This document shows positions 51,880 through 60,303 of a stretch of 64,000 nt of DNA, in pieces. Source of the DNA: Bacillota bacterium (GTDB lineage: Bacteria > Bacillota > Clostridia > DSM-8532); contig JAEZLR010000010.1 of the NCBI GenBank assembly GCA_023415205.1, positions 1 through 64,000 on the forward strand. Reading direction: 5' to 3'. The notes below the pieces were generated by a model. The model made no database searches. It had not been told where the DNA came from and saw only the letters and a list, made by a program, of their open reading frames with translations. A program made the position numbers and the translations under genes. The stretch's first letter is position 1, and each line of letters opens with the position of its first letter.

Positions 51880-52998
51880 ATGGTTATAGGTGTTCCAAAA
51901 GAGATAAAGAATAATGAGAATCGTGTTGCAATTACTCCCTCAGGTGTATTTGAGCTATCGAGGAAAGGGCATACGGTATTTTTAGAGCAATCAGCAGGTA
52001 TAGGCAGTGGTATTACTGATAGTGATTTTCAGTCTGCCGGTGCAATAATTCTCGATGATGTTAAAGAACTATATGCTAAATCGGATATCATCGTTAAAGT
52101 TAAGGAGCCTTTAGAAAGCGAATTTCACCTCTACAAAGAGCGTCAGATTTTATTTACTTACCTGCATTTGGCTCCCAATCCCTCACTAACCCATTTTTTG
52201 CTGGATAGAAAAATTATAGCTGTAGCCTATGAAACGGTCCAAAATAGCGACGGCTCTTTGCCTCTATTGGCTCCGATGAGTGAGGTAGCCGGAAGAATGT
52301 CAGTTCAGGTAGGAGCAAATCTGCTGCAGAAATTCAATGGTGGATCTGGGATATTGCTCGGCGGAGTTCCAGGTGTAAAGAATGCAAAGGTACTGATCAT
52401 TGGCGGGGGTGTTGCTGGGACAAATGCGGCTAAAATCGCTCTGGGCCTTGGAGCCAACGTTACTGTAATGGATGTAAATAAAAATAGGCTCACGCATCTT
52501 GATGATATTTTTTCCGGAAAAATCACAACCATAATGAGCAACCCCTACGGTATTGCCCAGGAAGTAAAAGACGCAGACTTGCTCATTGGTGCAGTACTGA
52601 TTCCGGGGGCGTCAGCCCCCAAGATTGTTAGTGAGGAAATGGTCAGAAGTATGAAAAAGGGTTCAGTCATTGTGGATATTGCAATAGACCAGGGGGGGTC
52701 TGTAGCAACAATTGACAGGGTTACTACCCATGACAATCCATGCTACGAAAAGTATGGGATCATTCATTATTCCGTACCCAATATTCCTGGGGCTGTACCC
52801 AGAACATCCACTTACGCATTAACGGGTGTGACGCTCCCGTATTTATTGAAAATAGCTGAATTTGGGCCGGAAAATGCATTTGTGAAAGATTCCGTATTGA
52901 GGTCAGGCTTGAACTGCTACAATGGTTTTGTAACCTGCCAGTCTGTTGCAGAGAGCCAAGGACTTGAATGTGTTGATTTTATGAAGCTGATCCCATGA
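51880..52998 (+). CDS. ald: Alanine dehydrogenase
   Basis: A 372-residue NAD-dependent enzyme that converts L-alanine to pyruvate and ammonia, or the reverse. Substrate and catalytic residues Arg15, Lys75 (KVKEP) and His96 (YLHLAP) match the family, as does the Rossmann motif GGGVAGTNAAKIALGLGA. Length is typical (about 370). It has AAAGGAG and starts 14 bases after the aminotransferase remnant. It could link amino-acid nitrogen to pyruvate metabolism. Saccharopine-type relatives are unlikely. Confidence 0.93.
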   Translation: MVIGVPKEIKNNENRVAITPSGVFELSRKGHTVFLEQSAGIGSGITDSDFQSAGAIILDDVKELYAKSDIIVKVKEPLESEFHLYKERQILFTYLHLAPNPSLTHFLLDRKIIAVAYETVQNSDGSLPLLAPMSEVAGRMSVQVGANLLQKFNGGSGILLGGVPGVKNAKVLIIGGGVAGTNAAKIALGLGANVTVMDVNKNRLTHLDDIFSGKITTIMSNPYGIAQEVKDADLLIGAVLIPGASAPKIVSEEMVRSMKKGSVIVDIAIDQGGSVATIDRVTTHDNPCYEKYGIIHYSVPNIPGAVPRTSTYALTGVTLPYLLKIAEFGPENAFVKDSVLRSGLNCYNGFVTCQSVAESQGLECVDFMKLIP

Positions 52999-53047
52999 AG
53001 ATATTGAAAGGGGATGAATAGCATGAGGCCTGATGCAATCATTGGAG

Positions 53048-53070
53048 ACTGATAGAGAATATCAGTTTTT
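53048..53070. terminator. Terminator between convergent ald and AraC genes
   Basis: ACTGATA / TATCAGT with a 5-nt loop and TTTTT, overlapping the 3' end of the AraC gene. Confidence 0.6.
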
Positions 53071-53916
53071 GGAATAGCTTTTCCTGACGGCGGACGGAGT
53101 TGATCCTTTATAGCGTTTGAACTGTTCAACAAGATAATTGCTGCTGTTGAACCCCACTTTCATAGCAATTTCGGTTAATGTAAGATTTGTCCCATAAAGG
53201 AGCTCCTCCGCCTTATTGCACCTATAATAGTTAAGATACTCAATGAAGGGTTTGCCCATGATCTTTTTGAAAAACCTGCAAAAATAGCTTTTTTCGAGAT
53301 TAAGAATTCTAGAAGCTTCAAGAGTAGTTATCTTGTTTTCGTAATTTCTCTCAACATAATCGAGCAGTTTTTCTAATTTAGACAGGTGTATCCTGGTCTT
53401 ATTATACTCGCTGATATCAAATCCACTTTCAGCACTGTGCCTTATTAAGAAAGCCAGAATTTTATAAATGCTCCCTCTGATATCAATCTCATAACCGGCG
53501 GGTTGGTTTATATAGCATGTGAATATCTCCTCCATATGCCTTCTGATAAGATCAGCATAGGATGGATTCTGGCTGTTTCCTCTGATGAATTTCCGGCAGT
53601 CTTCCTTCGGAAAGATATTTAGAATAGGCATTGATAAATCATTTGTCAAATCCTTTTCGAATTCCAGGACAAAATACTGTGAACAACCGTATATGGAATG
53701 TACATCAAGACTATTGATGATGACCATGTCACCTGGACACACCACAAAATAGGCGTTGTTAATTTGAACGGTACACTGGCCGTCAAAAAAATACAGAATT
53801 TCGAGAAATTCATGCCAATGTGGGGGGATGAATAAGCTATTTTCAAGGCTGGTTATTGACATTTTCGCAGGAAGGGATTTATTACCCCGATGTTCATTCT
53901 GAAAAAATGCTTCCAT
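53062..53916 (-). CDS. AraC-family regulator 2
   Basis: A 284-residue regulator: an N-terminal cupin domain (PPHWHEFLEILYFFDGQCTVQ, with the metal/ligand-binding His residues) and a C-terminal AraC double helix-turn-helix (TTLEASRILNLEKSYFCRFF, EIAMKVGFNSSNYLVEQFKRYKGSTPSA). The ATG at 53916 has GGAGAAG upstream; the longer frame from 53940 has no site. It points toward alanine dehydrogenase and its target is not evident. Confidence 0.9.
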   Translation of the reverse strand: MEAFFQNEHRGNKSLPAKMSITSLENSLFIPPHWHEFLEILYFFDGQCTVQINNAYFVVCPGDMVIINSLDVHSIYGCSQYFVLEFEKDLTNDLSMPILNIFPKEDCRKFIRGNSQNPSYADLIRRHMEEIFTCYINQPAGYEIDIRGSIYKILAFLIRHSAESGFDISEYNKTRIHLSKLEKLLDYVERNYENKITTLEASRILNLEKSYFCRFFKKIMGKPFIEYLNYYRCNKAEELLYGTNLTLTEIAMKVGFNSSNYLVEQFKRYKGSTPSAVRKSYSKN

Positions 53917-54036
53917 AACGATTCTTCTCCAATAGGTCAAGGTTTAAAAGCTCATATGGCGCGTAAGCTCATTATACCATAGTCTTTGGAGCCATCAAGG
54001 AAGATCATCGAAAGATAACCGTTATTAGAATCCCGC

Positions 54037-54801
54037 TTAATTGCCGTATTGCTCAAACACATAAGGCAGAATTACCCACGTGACATCATCGGCAGCGATG
54101 GTGTTTGTGTGGATTTCAGGTTTAAGTCCTTGAGAGAAATAATGCGCTTTATCGCAAGGATATCTATGACAATGCTGGCATCTATCAACGGCATGCTCCG
54201 CTGCGCATTTCAATGAATCGCAGCCAAAGCTGTTATCTAATCCCCCTGTATGACAACCATCACAAAGCTTCATATCATCGCCCCAATAGCCCCCATCGCC
54301 TACACCCCCGGCGTATACACGGATCAGTCGCTTTTTCAACTCGGCCCGGAACTCCTCACTGATTGTTCCACCATTATAATGGACACACAAATCGCAACGG
54401 TGCCCGCAACTGGAATAGACAGCCTGCTCTTTCGGGAACGGCTTTCGGTCAGGCTTTTTCTTAATTGAAATAAGCTGCTTGACATTTTCAAGGGTAGGTA
54501 AGTCGGTAACAGATATAAGCAACCACTTGCCGTCAGGATGCGTCTTACTGTTATTGTAAGCTTCCTGTATCTTCTGCGGGAATTCATTACGTTGTGCCTC
54601 AAATAATTCACATTCTGCTTTTCCAAAGATAACGAGAAAATCATACCGGTCTTCACGTATGTAGATGGTCAGAAGGGTTTTATCGTCTTTGCAGAATTTT
54701 AATTCATCCTTACCATTGCCCGCTTCATCCAGAACGTATTTTCCCCGCATAAAGCGCATGGTTTCCTCGCTGACCTTTTGCAGTTCTACCTTATCGTTCA
54801 T
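54037..54801 (-). CDS. DUF3788/DUF3795-type two-domain protein
   Basis: A 254-residue cytoplasmic protein of unknown function. Residues 1 to about 120 resemble DUF3788 (LLTIYIREDRYDFLVIFGK, WLLISVTDLPTLENVKQLI); the rest is a Cys-rich domain like DUF3795 (SSCGHRCDLCVHYNGG, LCDGCHTGG, CQHCHRYPC), probably binding metal. The ATG at 54801 has AAGGAG upstream and avoids a long N-terminal extension. It follows the Fpg-like gene by 68 bases and belongs to the MerR group. Stress response is a guess. Confidence 0.75.
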   Translation of the reverse strand: MNDKVELQKVSEETMRFMRGKYVLDEAGNGKDELKFCKDDKTLLTIYIREDRYDFLVIFGKAECELFEAQRNEFPQKIQEAYNNSKTHPDGKWLLISVTDLPTLENVKQLISIKKKPDRKPFPKEQAVYSSCGHRCDLCVHYNGGTISEEFRAELKKRLIRVYAGGVGDGGYWGDDMKLCDGCHTGGLDNSFGCDSLKCAAEHAVDRCQHCHRYPCDKAHYFSQGLKPEIHTNTIAADDVTWVILPYVFEQYGN

Positions 54802-54869
54802 AAATGCTCCTTCTATCAGTCCATTAAGACATTCCGCCCGATTTAATAAAGTGTTGATGTATTTTCGTA

Positions 54870-55688
54870 TTATACCTTTTGGCAGGCAGGGCAAATAAAG
54901 CTGGAGGTACTTCCTGTTTTTATTGAAATGATTGTCTCTCCGCAGACTGGGCAGGGCTGGTTTTCTTTATAACCCACAAGGAAATACTCCATTGTGAAGC
55001 CGCCCTTTTGCCCAAAGAAATCACTTTCGTAAGAAAAGGTGCCTTTTTCCCGCGAGAGGTTCAAAATCCCGTTTATGCTGTCATAAAGGAGTCTTATTTC
55101 ATCCCCATCCATGTCGGATATTTTCTTTTGGGGATGCAGGCGGGCTTTGAATAAAATGTCGTGCATATACATGTTCCCGATGCCGCCGACATTCTTTTGA
55201 TTCATTAAAAAAGCCTTGACCTGTGTCTTTTTTCCTTTGAGGAGGGACGAAAAATAGTCAAGGGTAAAGCTTTTGTCAAACGGGTCAATGGCGATATCTT
55301 TTGTGTTCGGCTCTGATGCAAGCTCGCCATCCGAAACAAGTAAGAACTTACCGAACCACCAAAAGCGGGCAGTATAACCGGTCCCGTCACGAAAGAGGAC
55401 CTTTATTTGATATTTGTCCGCTTCGTTTTTCTCATGATCAAAGAATAGAATATCCGCACCCATACCTAGAGATAAAAGAATATTTTCACCGTTAGAGAGC
55501 GTAGTAATAATCCATTTCCCCTTATTTCGGATATCGACAATACTTGCTCCCTCTATTCGTTTTTGGAACTCCTCCGACGATATGTTGGCGCATTTCTCTT
55601 GGAGCAAAGTAAGCGTTTGCAAGGTCTTCCCACGCAGGGTTTCTCTCATTTGTCTCGTCAGTTTAGCGATTTCAGGCAATTCAGCCAT
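54870..55688 (-). CDS. Fpg/Nei-family DNA glycosylase homologue lacking the catalytic proline
   Basis: A 272-residue Fpg/MutM-family protein. The N-terminus reads MAELPEIAKL where active Fpg has MPELPE; after Met removal the first residue would be Ala, not the Pro nucleophile. The two Glu residues are kept, the helix-two-turn-helix region is present (QKNVGGIGNMYMHDILF), and the C-terminal zinc finger is intact (CPVCGE and CPACQKV). It may bind damaged DNA without base excision, or act by another chemistry. Overlaps the MerR gene by eight bases. Confidence 0.88.
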   Translation of the reverse strand: MAELPEIAKLTRQMRETLRGKTLQTLTLLQEKCANISSEEFQKRIEGASIVDIRNKGKWIITTLSNGENILLSLGMGADILFFDHEKNEADKYQIKVLFRDGTGYTARFWWFGKFLLVSDGELASEPNTKDIAIDPFDKSFTLDYFSSLLKGKKTQVKAFLMNQKNVGGIGNMYMHDILFKARLHPQKKISDMDGDEIRLLYDSINGILNLSREKGTFSYESDFFGQKGGFTMEYFLVGYKENQPCPVCGETIISIKTGSTSSFICPACQKV

Positions 55689-56637
55689 TATCCGATTTCC
55701 CCTTCCCGTATTTTGTTTTTATTGGAATAAATATATCCTGTTGGTATCTGTTGAGCCGATGAGCTATATCCCAGGGCAGAATTTCCTCGATCATTTCGTA
55801 GCGTTGATATTTTCCTTCTTCGGCAGTGTCAAGCCCATAATTGTCGCTCTTTTTTACCCAGTCCTTCAATAGAATAAACGTGTCGTCCATATCTTCCATG
55901 AAGGAACTGGCTATGGCGAATAGCCCACCTGTAAATTTTTCATCTACATATTCTGTTGTGTTTTCATAATCGTTTGGTATTTTGAAAAGCATGATCCATT
56001 CACCGCTTGGTTCTTTGCGGTAAAAACAGTTACGTAAGCCGGGACTCGGTGTCAATCCAAATTTAACAAACAGGGTTTCCATTTTATCATCTAAACTTTC
56101 TGCCTGTCCTGATTTTAATCGCGAGGTGAGAAAACGCATGGAGGGTAATCGTATAATCCGCACATCGTGCAGCCTTAATGCTTCTCGGCTGATTTCTGAG
56201 AGCTTTTCAAATGTGACCTTTTCATTTTTTTTAACGGTGGCAAGCCTTTTTTCGGTTTCTTCATAAAGCAAAGTAATGGCCGATATTTTCTTTATACCGC
56301 TCATAAGCATTTTATGAAGAAAATCATCAACAAGATGTCTTAGCTCAGATAAGGCTGAAATTTCAGTGTCAAGTGAGTCGAGCTTATCCACAAAGGCTTG
56401 AATCAATGCCGCCATGTTCTCACTTCTGAATATCACGACCAAATCCTTAACCGGGATTTGTAGCTTACGTAGAATAATAATCTGCTTCAACCGTTCAAGG
56501 GCGGTAGAATCATAATAGCGTTGTGCTTTATTATCAGGATGGCTGCTCCATAGTAGCCCCATTTCCTCATAATATCTTAGAGTCCTACTGGATATACCGA
56601 AGCTTTCAACCACTTCGTTTATTCTGATGAGTTCCAA
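55681..56637 (-). CDS. MerR-family regulator with GyrI-like domain
   Basis: A 318-residue activator: N-terminal MerR winged helix (IRINEVVESFGISSRTLRYYEEMGL), a dimerisation coiled coil (about 75-130) and a C-terminal GyrI/SOUL-like ligand domain as in BmrR-type multidrug regulators. TTG at 56637, six bases after AAGGCGGTGA, is the best start; a GTG lies three codons upstream within that site. First gene of a minus-strand group with the Fpg-like and DUF3788 genes, so it may induce them in response to a toxic compound. Confidence 0.88.
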   Translation of the reverse strand: MELIRINEVVESFGISSRTLRYYEEMGLLWSSHPDNKAQRYYDSTALERLKQIIILRKLQIPVKDLVVIFRSENMAALIQAFVDKLDSLDTEISALSELRHLVDDFLHKMLMSGIKKISAITLLYEETEKRLATVKKNEKVTFEKLSEISREALRLHDVRIIRLPSMRFLTSRLKSGQAESLDDKMETLFVKFGLTPSPGLRNCFYRKEPSGEWIMLFKIPNDYENTTEYVDEKFTGGLFAIASSFMEDMDDTFILLKDWVKKSDNYGLDTAEEGKYQRYEMIEEILPWDIAHRLNRYQQDIFIPIKTKYGKGKSDNG

Positions 56638-56709
56638 AGATATCACCGCCTTACAACCATTGTATAAGTTGACGCAAGGTCAATGTCAATAGTATATGTC
56701 TGAATATAG

Positions 56710-56931
56710 GGTGAACGTCATATTTTCTTTTTACGTGGATTTAAGAATAAGAGCCCTTACTCCTGCATTAATGATACTCAGGGAGATATACTAATTGTAG
56801 ATGGTAAGGCTCTGGCTAATAACAAAGTTAAATTCGTAAATGATAATGTTAGAGAAGATGACATGGTTAAAGTATTAAAAGAAAAAGTAGAACAGATAAA
56901 AGATAAAGTATCGGATAAAACTAATAAATAG
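56710..56931 (+). pseudogene. Possible 3' remnant of an unidentified gene
   Basis: An uninterrupted 73-codon frame without a start codon, ending GDILIVDGKALANNKVK and then a Lys/Glu/Asp-rich helical tail before TAG. A stop (TAG, 56707-56709) lies directly upstream in frame. The composition looks coding, so it may be the end of a truncated gene. The rest of 56638-57041 holds nothing that I can identify. Confidence 0.3.
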
Positions 56932-57041
56932 TAATATGACAATATTACCACTAATAGTTTAAGATGCTTTTGACAGATAGGGGGATTACTTATTTCTTAT
57001 TCTCCACTCAATTCAGAATTTCTTCCACAGGTATAAAAAAA

Positions 57042-57359
57042 TCACTTAATAATTCTACCAGAATCTCTGCCTTTATAAAGGATCCTTCGTACTTCCATTA
57101 CATTTTCAATAACAACATAGTACACTACAAAGTTCTGAACATAAATCCGATAATATGGATTTTTTCTTTTCTTACTTGATTGATATGGCTCAAATGCTAG
57201 TGGGTAATTAAGTCTTTCCAATATCGCAATCTCAATTTTCTCAGTCAAATTCTTTGCACTAGCTTGGTTTTGAAGTGTGAACGTAATATAATCAACAATC
57301 TCATTTAAGTCTTCTTCAAATTTTGGAATATATCTTAAGATAAACTTACTTTCCGTCAT
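57042..57359 (-). CDS. RelE/ParE-family toxin
   Basis: A 105-residue toxin-like protein: FILRYIPKFEEDLNEIVDYI at the start, then KNPYYRIYVQNFVVYYVV and a C-terminal EVRRILYKGRD, matching the ParE/RelE fold. RelE members cut mRNA on the ribosome, ParE members poison gyrase; the subgroup cannot be told here. It overlaps its antitoxin gene by 14 bases, the usual coupled arrangement. Confidence 0.88.
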   Translation of the reverse strand: MTESKFILRYIPKFEEDLNEIVDYITFTLQNQASAKNLTEKIEIAILERLNYPLAFEPYQSSKKRKNPYYRIYVQNFVVYYVVIENVMEVRRILYKGRDSGRIIK

Positions 57360-57612
57360 TGATTCTAGCCCTCACTCGTGAAAAGACTTCCTCATGTGTA
57401 TACCTGACATCGGTTGCTTCAGCCTCCCTATCAGCTTCATCAAGTTTAAGCTCTACCTCATCAGTCAATTCAGCATACTTTTCTAGGCTTAGTACAACCA
57501 TCGACCCATACCCGTTTTTTGTAAGGAACACTGGGTTATTCTCTTTAACAACGATTTCTTCAATCTCAGGAAATTTATTTCTTAAATCAGAAACAGGTCT
57601 TATTTGAATCAT
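57346..57612 (-). CDS. Phd/YefM-family antitoxin
   Basis: An 88-residue antitoxin. The N-terminus IRPVSDLRNKFPEI and the segment NPVFLTKNGYGSMVVLSLEKYAEL are typical of the Phd/YefM DNA-binding domain; the acidic C-terminus would wrap the toxin. It precedes and overlaps the RelE/ParE gene and likely autorepresses the pair. Confidence 0.9.
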   Translation of the reverse strand: MIQIRPVSDLRNKFPEIEEIVVKENNPVFLTKNGYGSMVVLSLEKYAELTDEVELKLDEADREAEATDVRYTHEEVFSRVRARINDGK

Positions 57613-57724
57613 GGTTTATCACTCCTGTCATTATATTATCATAATTATATCTCAATTTTATCCCTATTTCAATTCCATATACAATAAACTCAAATTAAAA
57701 AAGGTTGGGTACAATGCAACAAAA

Positions 57725-57750
57725 AAAGGACACCCGTCAGAGTATCCTTT
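57725..57750 (-). terminator. Terminator after the rubrerythrin gene
   Basis: On the minus strand, AAAGGATAC / GTGTCCTTT (one wobble pair) is followed by TTTT. Confidence 0.8.
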
Positions 57751-57796
57751 AATTGTCTATATAGTGCCTAAAGTCTTATAATTGCTTGATTTTATC

Positions 57797-58345
57797 TTAC
57801 TTAAAATATCTATCCAAAAGTCCCTTGAATGCAGCACCGTGTCTGGCTTCATCCTTACACATCTCATGAACGGTATCATGGATGGCGTCGTAATTGAGCT
57901 CTTTTGCTCTTTTGGCAAGATCCAGCTTACCCTGGCATGCGCCATGCTCAGCGTCCACTCTGGCCTTTAGGTTGGCTTCGGTGCTGGGCATAACCACTTC
58001 ACCCAAAAGCTCGGCAAACTTCGCAGCGTGCTCAGCCTCTTCAAAGGCAATACGCTTGTAAGCCTCGGCCACTTCAGGATAGCCTTCACGATCGGCTTGC
58101 CTGCTCATGGCAAGGTACATTCCCACTTCGGTGCATTCACCCATAAAGTTCATTTTTAAGCCTTCTACAACCTCGGCATCCAATCCTTTAGCCACGCCGA
58201 TCTTATGCTCATCGGCCCAGGCCATAGGAGCATCCTGTGCGGCCTCGTTGAACTTTTCCCTGGGGGCCTTACATTGAGGACATCTCTCCGGTGCCTCATC
58301 CCCGTAATGTACGTAACCGCATACTGAGCAAACAAATTTTTTCAT
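57797..58345 (-). CDS. Reverse rubrerythrin (rubredoxin-ferritin-like)
   Basis: A 182-residue peroxide-reducing protein. The rubredoxin-type iron site is N-terminal (CSVCGY...CPQCKAP, residues about 6-26), and the ferritin-like diiron domain follows with repeated ExxH (EEAEHAAKF, DEARHGAAF). This domain order is the reverse of classical rubrerythrin and is known from clostridia as an NADH-linked H2O2/O2 reductase component. It lies 46 bases after the PerR-like gene, a natural regulatory pair. Confidence 0.92.
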   Translation of the reverse strand: MKKFVCSVCGYVHYGDEAPERCPQCKAPREKFNEAAQDAPMAWADEHKIGVAKGLDAEVVEGLKMNFMGECTEVGMYLAMSRQADREGYPEVAEAYKRIAFEEAEHAAKFAELLGEVVMPSTEANLKARVDAEHGACQGKLDLAKRAKELNYDAIHDTVHEMCKDEARHGAAFKGLLDRYFK

Positions 58346-58391
58346 GTGTCATACCTCCATATATTCATCCTTATTTTTAAATGCAAAGCAT

Positions 58392-58787
58392 TTACTTGCA
58401 CTGTTCGCAAAGGCCCTTAACATAGTATTGGATTTCCCGCACCTTTAGTAAACCGGGAGGCCTGGGGGTGGGAAGAGGGCCGTCCAAGCACATATCCATA
58501 ATCCGTCCGCAGTCGTCACACTTAAAATGGGCATGAACCGATACGTCCGTGTCATAGTGTTTTTCTTTTTCGTCAATGCCGATAAGCTGAACAACCCCGT
58601 TGCTGAGGAACAGCTCCATGGTGTTATACACCGTTGTTTTTGACAGGGTGGGGATTTCTTTGACCAGATGACCATATATCATATCCACCGTAGGGTGGTT
58701 TTTTTTGGCCATCATATAGTCCATTATTTTCATTCGAGGATATGAGGGCTTGATGTTGTGTTCCTTTAGATAATTGGCTATATCCAT
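58392..58787 (-). CDS. Fur-family regulator, PerR-like
   Basis: A 131-residue Fur-superfamily repressor: winged helix (KPSYPRMKIMDYMMAKKNHP, TLSKTTVYNTMELFLSNG), a metal site in HAHFKCDDCGRIMDM, and a second CxxC at the C-terminus (CEQCK) for structural zinc. The ATG at 58787 has AAGGAGG six bases upstream. Location before the rubrerythrin gene favours PerR-type peroxide sensing over iron sensing. Not distinguishable with certainty from Fur or Zur. Confidence 0.88.
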   Translation of the reverse strand: MDIANYLKEHNIKPSYPRMKIMDYMMAKKNHPTVDMIYGHLVKEIPTLSKTTVYNTMELFLSNGVVQLIGIDEKEKHYDTDVSVHAHFKCDDCGRIMDMCLDGPLPTPRPPGLLKVREIQYYVKGLCEQCK

Positions 58788-58811
58788 AAAAGCCCTCCTT
58801 TTCATAATAAG

Positions 58812-58854
58812 TGTAATTGAATCAAAAATGTAATGACTACAAAAATATATTACA
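58812..58854. promoter_or_regulatory. TGTAAT/ATTACA half-site cluster before the PerR-like gene
   Basis: TGTAAT at 58812-58817 and 58829-58834 and ATTACA at 58849-58854 could form Fur/PerR-type boxes for autoregulation. AT-rich context makes this weak. The remaining gap to 59196 contains only the plus-strand promoter below. Confidence 0.3.
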
Positions 58855-59071
58855 CCCAAATATTTAAACTGTCAACAAAAGAAAACTCAGGGACGAGTTT
58901 GAGTTAAACGATAACTTAAAATAAATAGAGCTAGGGAGTCATGAAGGCCATTGTATAAGATACTGCTTACAAGGTGATCTAATAAGCCTTACAGGAGTAA
59001 TAAACATAAAAAAACAAGAATTACAATCCAGTAGAAAGAGTAAATTTAGCATATAAAATACTAAATAAGTG

Positions 59072-59101
59072 TTTACATTAACTTAAAAAATATTGTATGA
59101 T
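59072..59101 (+). promoter_or_regulatory. Candidate promoter of the GH130 gene
   Basis: TTTACA (59072-59077), an 18-bp spacer and TATGAT (59096-59101), about 95 bases before the GH130 start codon. Confidence 0.45.
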
Positions 59102-59196
59102 GGACATGAGATCACTCAAGCTACCCTGACAGGTTAAGGTGAAAGGGTGGAAACATGTCACCATAAGGGCCTGAAGTGCCCGGAAAGGAAAGAAGA

Positions 59197-60216
59197 ATGA
59201 GTGAGGTAAAAATTATTGGTGACGTCCTTGCCCAGATGCCTTGGCAAGAAAGACCGGCGGCCTCTGAAGAACTGATATGGAGACATGATGGGAATCCCCT
59301 CATTGGGTGGAATCCCACGCCTAAGACGGCCAGAATTTATAATAGTGCTGTTGTACCCTATGAAGGCGGTTTTATCGGTGCATTTCGAGCGGACCACAAG
59401 AATGGCCGGGCCCACATTCATTTAGGAAAGAGCCGGGATGGCCTCCAGTGGAAGATTGAGGATGAACCGATTCATTGGGTGGATGAAGAGGGAAAACCCT
59501 ATCAACCCAACTACGCCTATGATCCACGGCTTGTGAAAATAGAGGACACCTATTTTATGATCTGGTGCACCGATTTCTCAGGTGCCGCGTTGGGACTGGG
59601 AATGACCAAGGATTTTAAGGCCTTTGTGCGGCTTGAAAACCCCTACATACCCTTTAACCGCAATGGTGTACTCTTCCCCAGAAGAATCAATAACCGCTAT
59701 GTGATGCTCTCCAGGCCCAGCGACACCGGACATACACCCTTTGGCGATATTTTCTTAAGTGAGAGCCCAGATATGGTTTACTGGGGTCGTCACCGCAAGG
59801 TCATGTCCAGCAATGCGGGAGGATGGTGGCAGGCGACTAAAATCGGCGGTGGTGCTGTTCCTATAGAAACCACCGAGGGCTGGCTCTTGTTCTATCATGG
59901 TGTTTCTGGAACCTGTAACGGTTTTGTATACAGTATGGGGGCTGCACTGTTGGATTTGGAGTGTCCCAGCAAGGTTCTTTACCGCACAGGGGATTACCTG
60001 CTTACTCCTCAGGAGCCTTATGAAGTCACGGGGTTTGTGCCCAATGTAGTCTTCCCGTGTGCCACGCTCCAGGATAGTGCCACCGGCAGAATCGCCATTT
60101 ATTACGGAGCGGCGGATACCTATCTGGCACTGGCCTATTGCAAGCTAGATGAGCTGATCCACCACATTAAGACTAACTCGGTGTTGGCTTCCCACGACGA
60201 TGAGGATTACAGATAG
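59197..60216 (+). CDS. GH130 beta-mannoside phosphorylase
   Basis: A 339-residue GH130-family enzyme that phosphorolyses beta-mannosides to alpha-mannose-1-phosphate. Family segments NPLIGWNP, FRADHKNGRAHIHLG, YDPRLVKIEDTYFM (with the catalytic Asp) and GAALLDLECPSKVLYRT are present. ATG at 59197 has GGAAAGGAAAG upstream; the frame opens earlier with GTG at 59176. Candidates are mannosyl-glucose phosphorylase or mannooligosaccharide phosphorylase. It faces the operon with mannose-6-phosphate isomerase, which fits a mannose-utilising role. No importer is adjacent. Confidence 0.88.
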   Translation: MSEVKIIGDVLAQMPWQERPAASEELIWRHDGNPLIGWNPTPKTARIYNSAVVPYEGGFIGAFRADHKNGRAHIHLGKSRDGLQWKIEDEPIHWVDEEGKPYQPNYAYDPRLVKIEDTYFMIWCTDFSGAALGLGMTKDFKAFVRLENPYIPFNRNGVLFPRRINNRYVMLSRPSDTGHTPFGDIFLSESPDMVYWGRHRKVMSSNAGGWWQATKIGGGAVPIETTEGWLLFYHGVSGTCNGFVYSMGAALLDLECPSKVLYRTGDYLLTPQEPYEVTGFVPNVVFPCATLQDSATGRIAIYYGAADTYLALAYCKLDELIHHIKTNSVLASHDDEDYR

Positions 60217-60243
60217 ACTTGTCAGATCGTCAAAGATAAGAAT

Positions 60244-60276
60244 AAAGGCGAGGGGTATTAAGCCTCTCGCCTTTTT
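60244..60276. terminator. Bidirectional terminator between GH130 and manA
   Basis: AAAGGCGAGGGG / CCTCTCGCCTTT (one wobble pair, 7-nt loop) followed by TT. Confidence 0.8.
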
Positions 60277-60303
60277 GAGCTTTACTCCACGGCCAGAAAG
60301 AAT

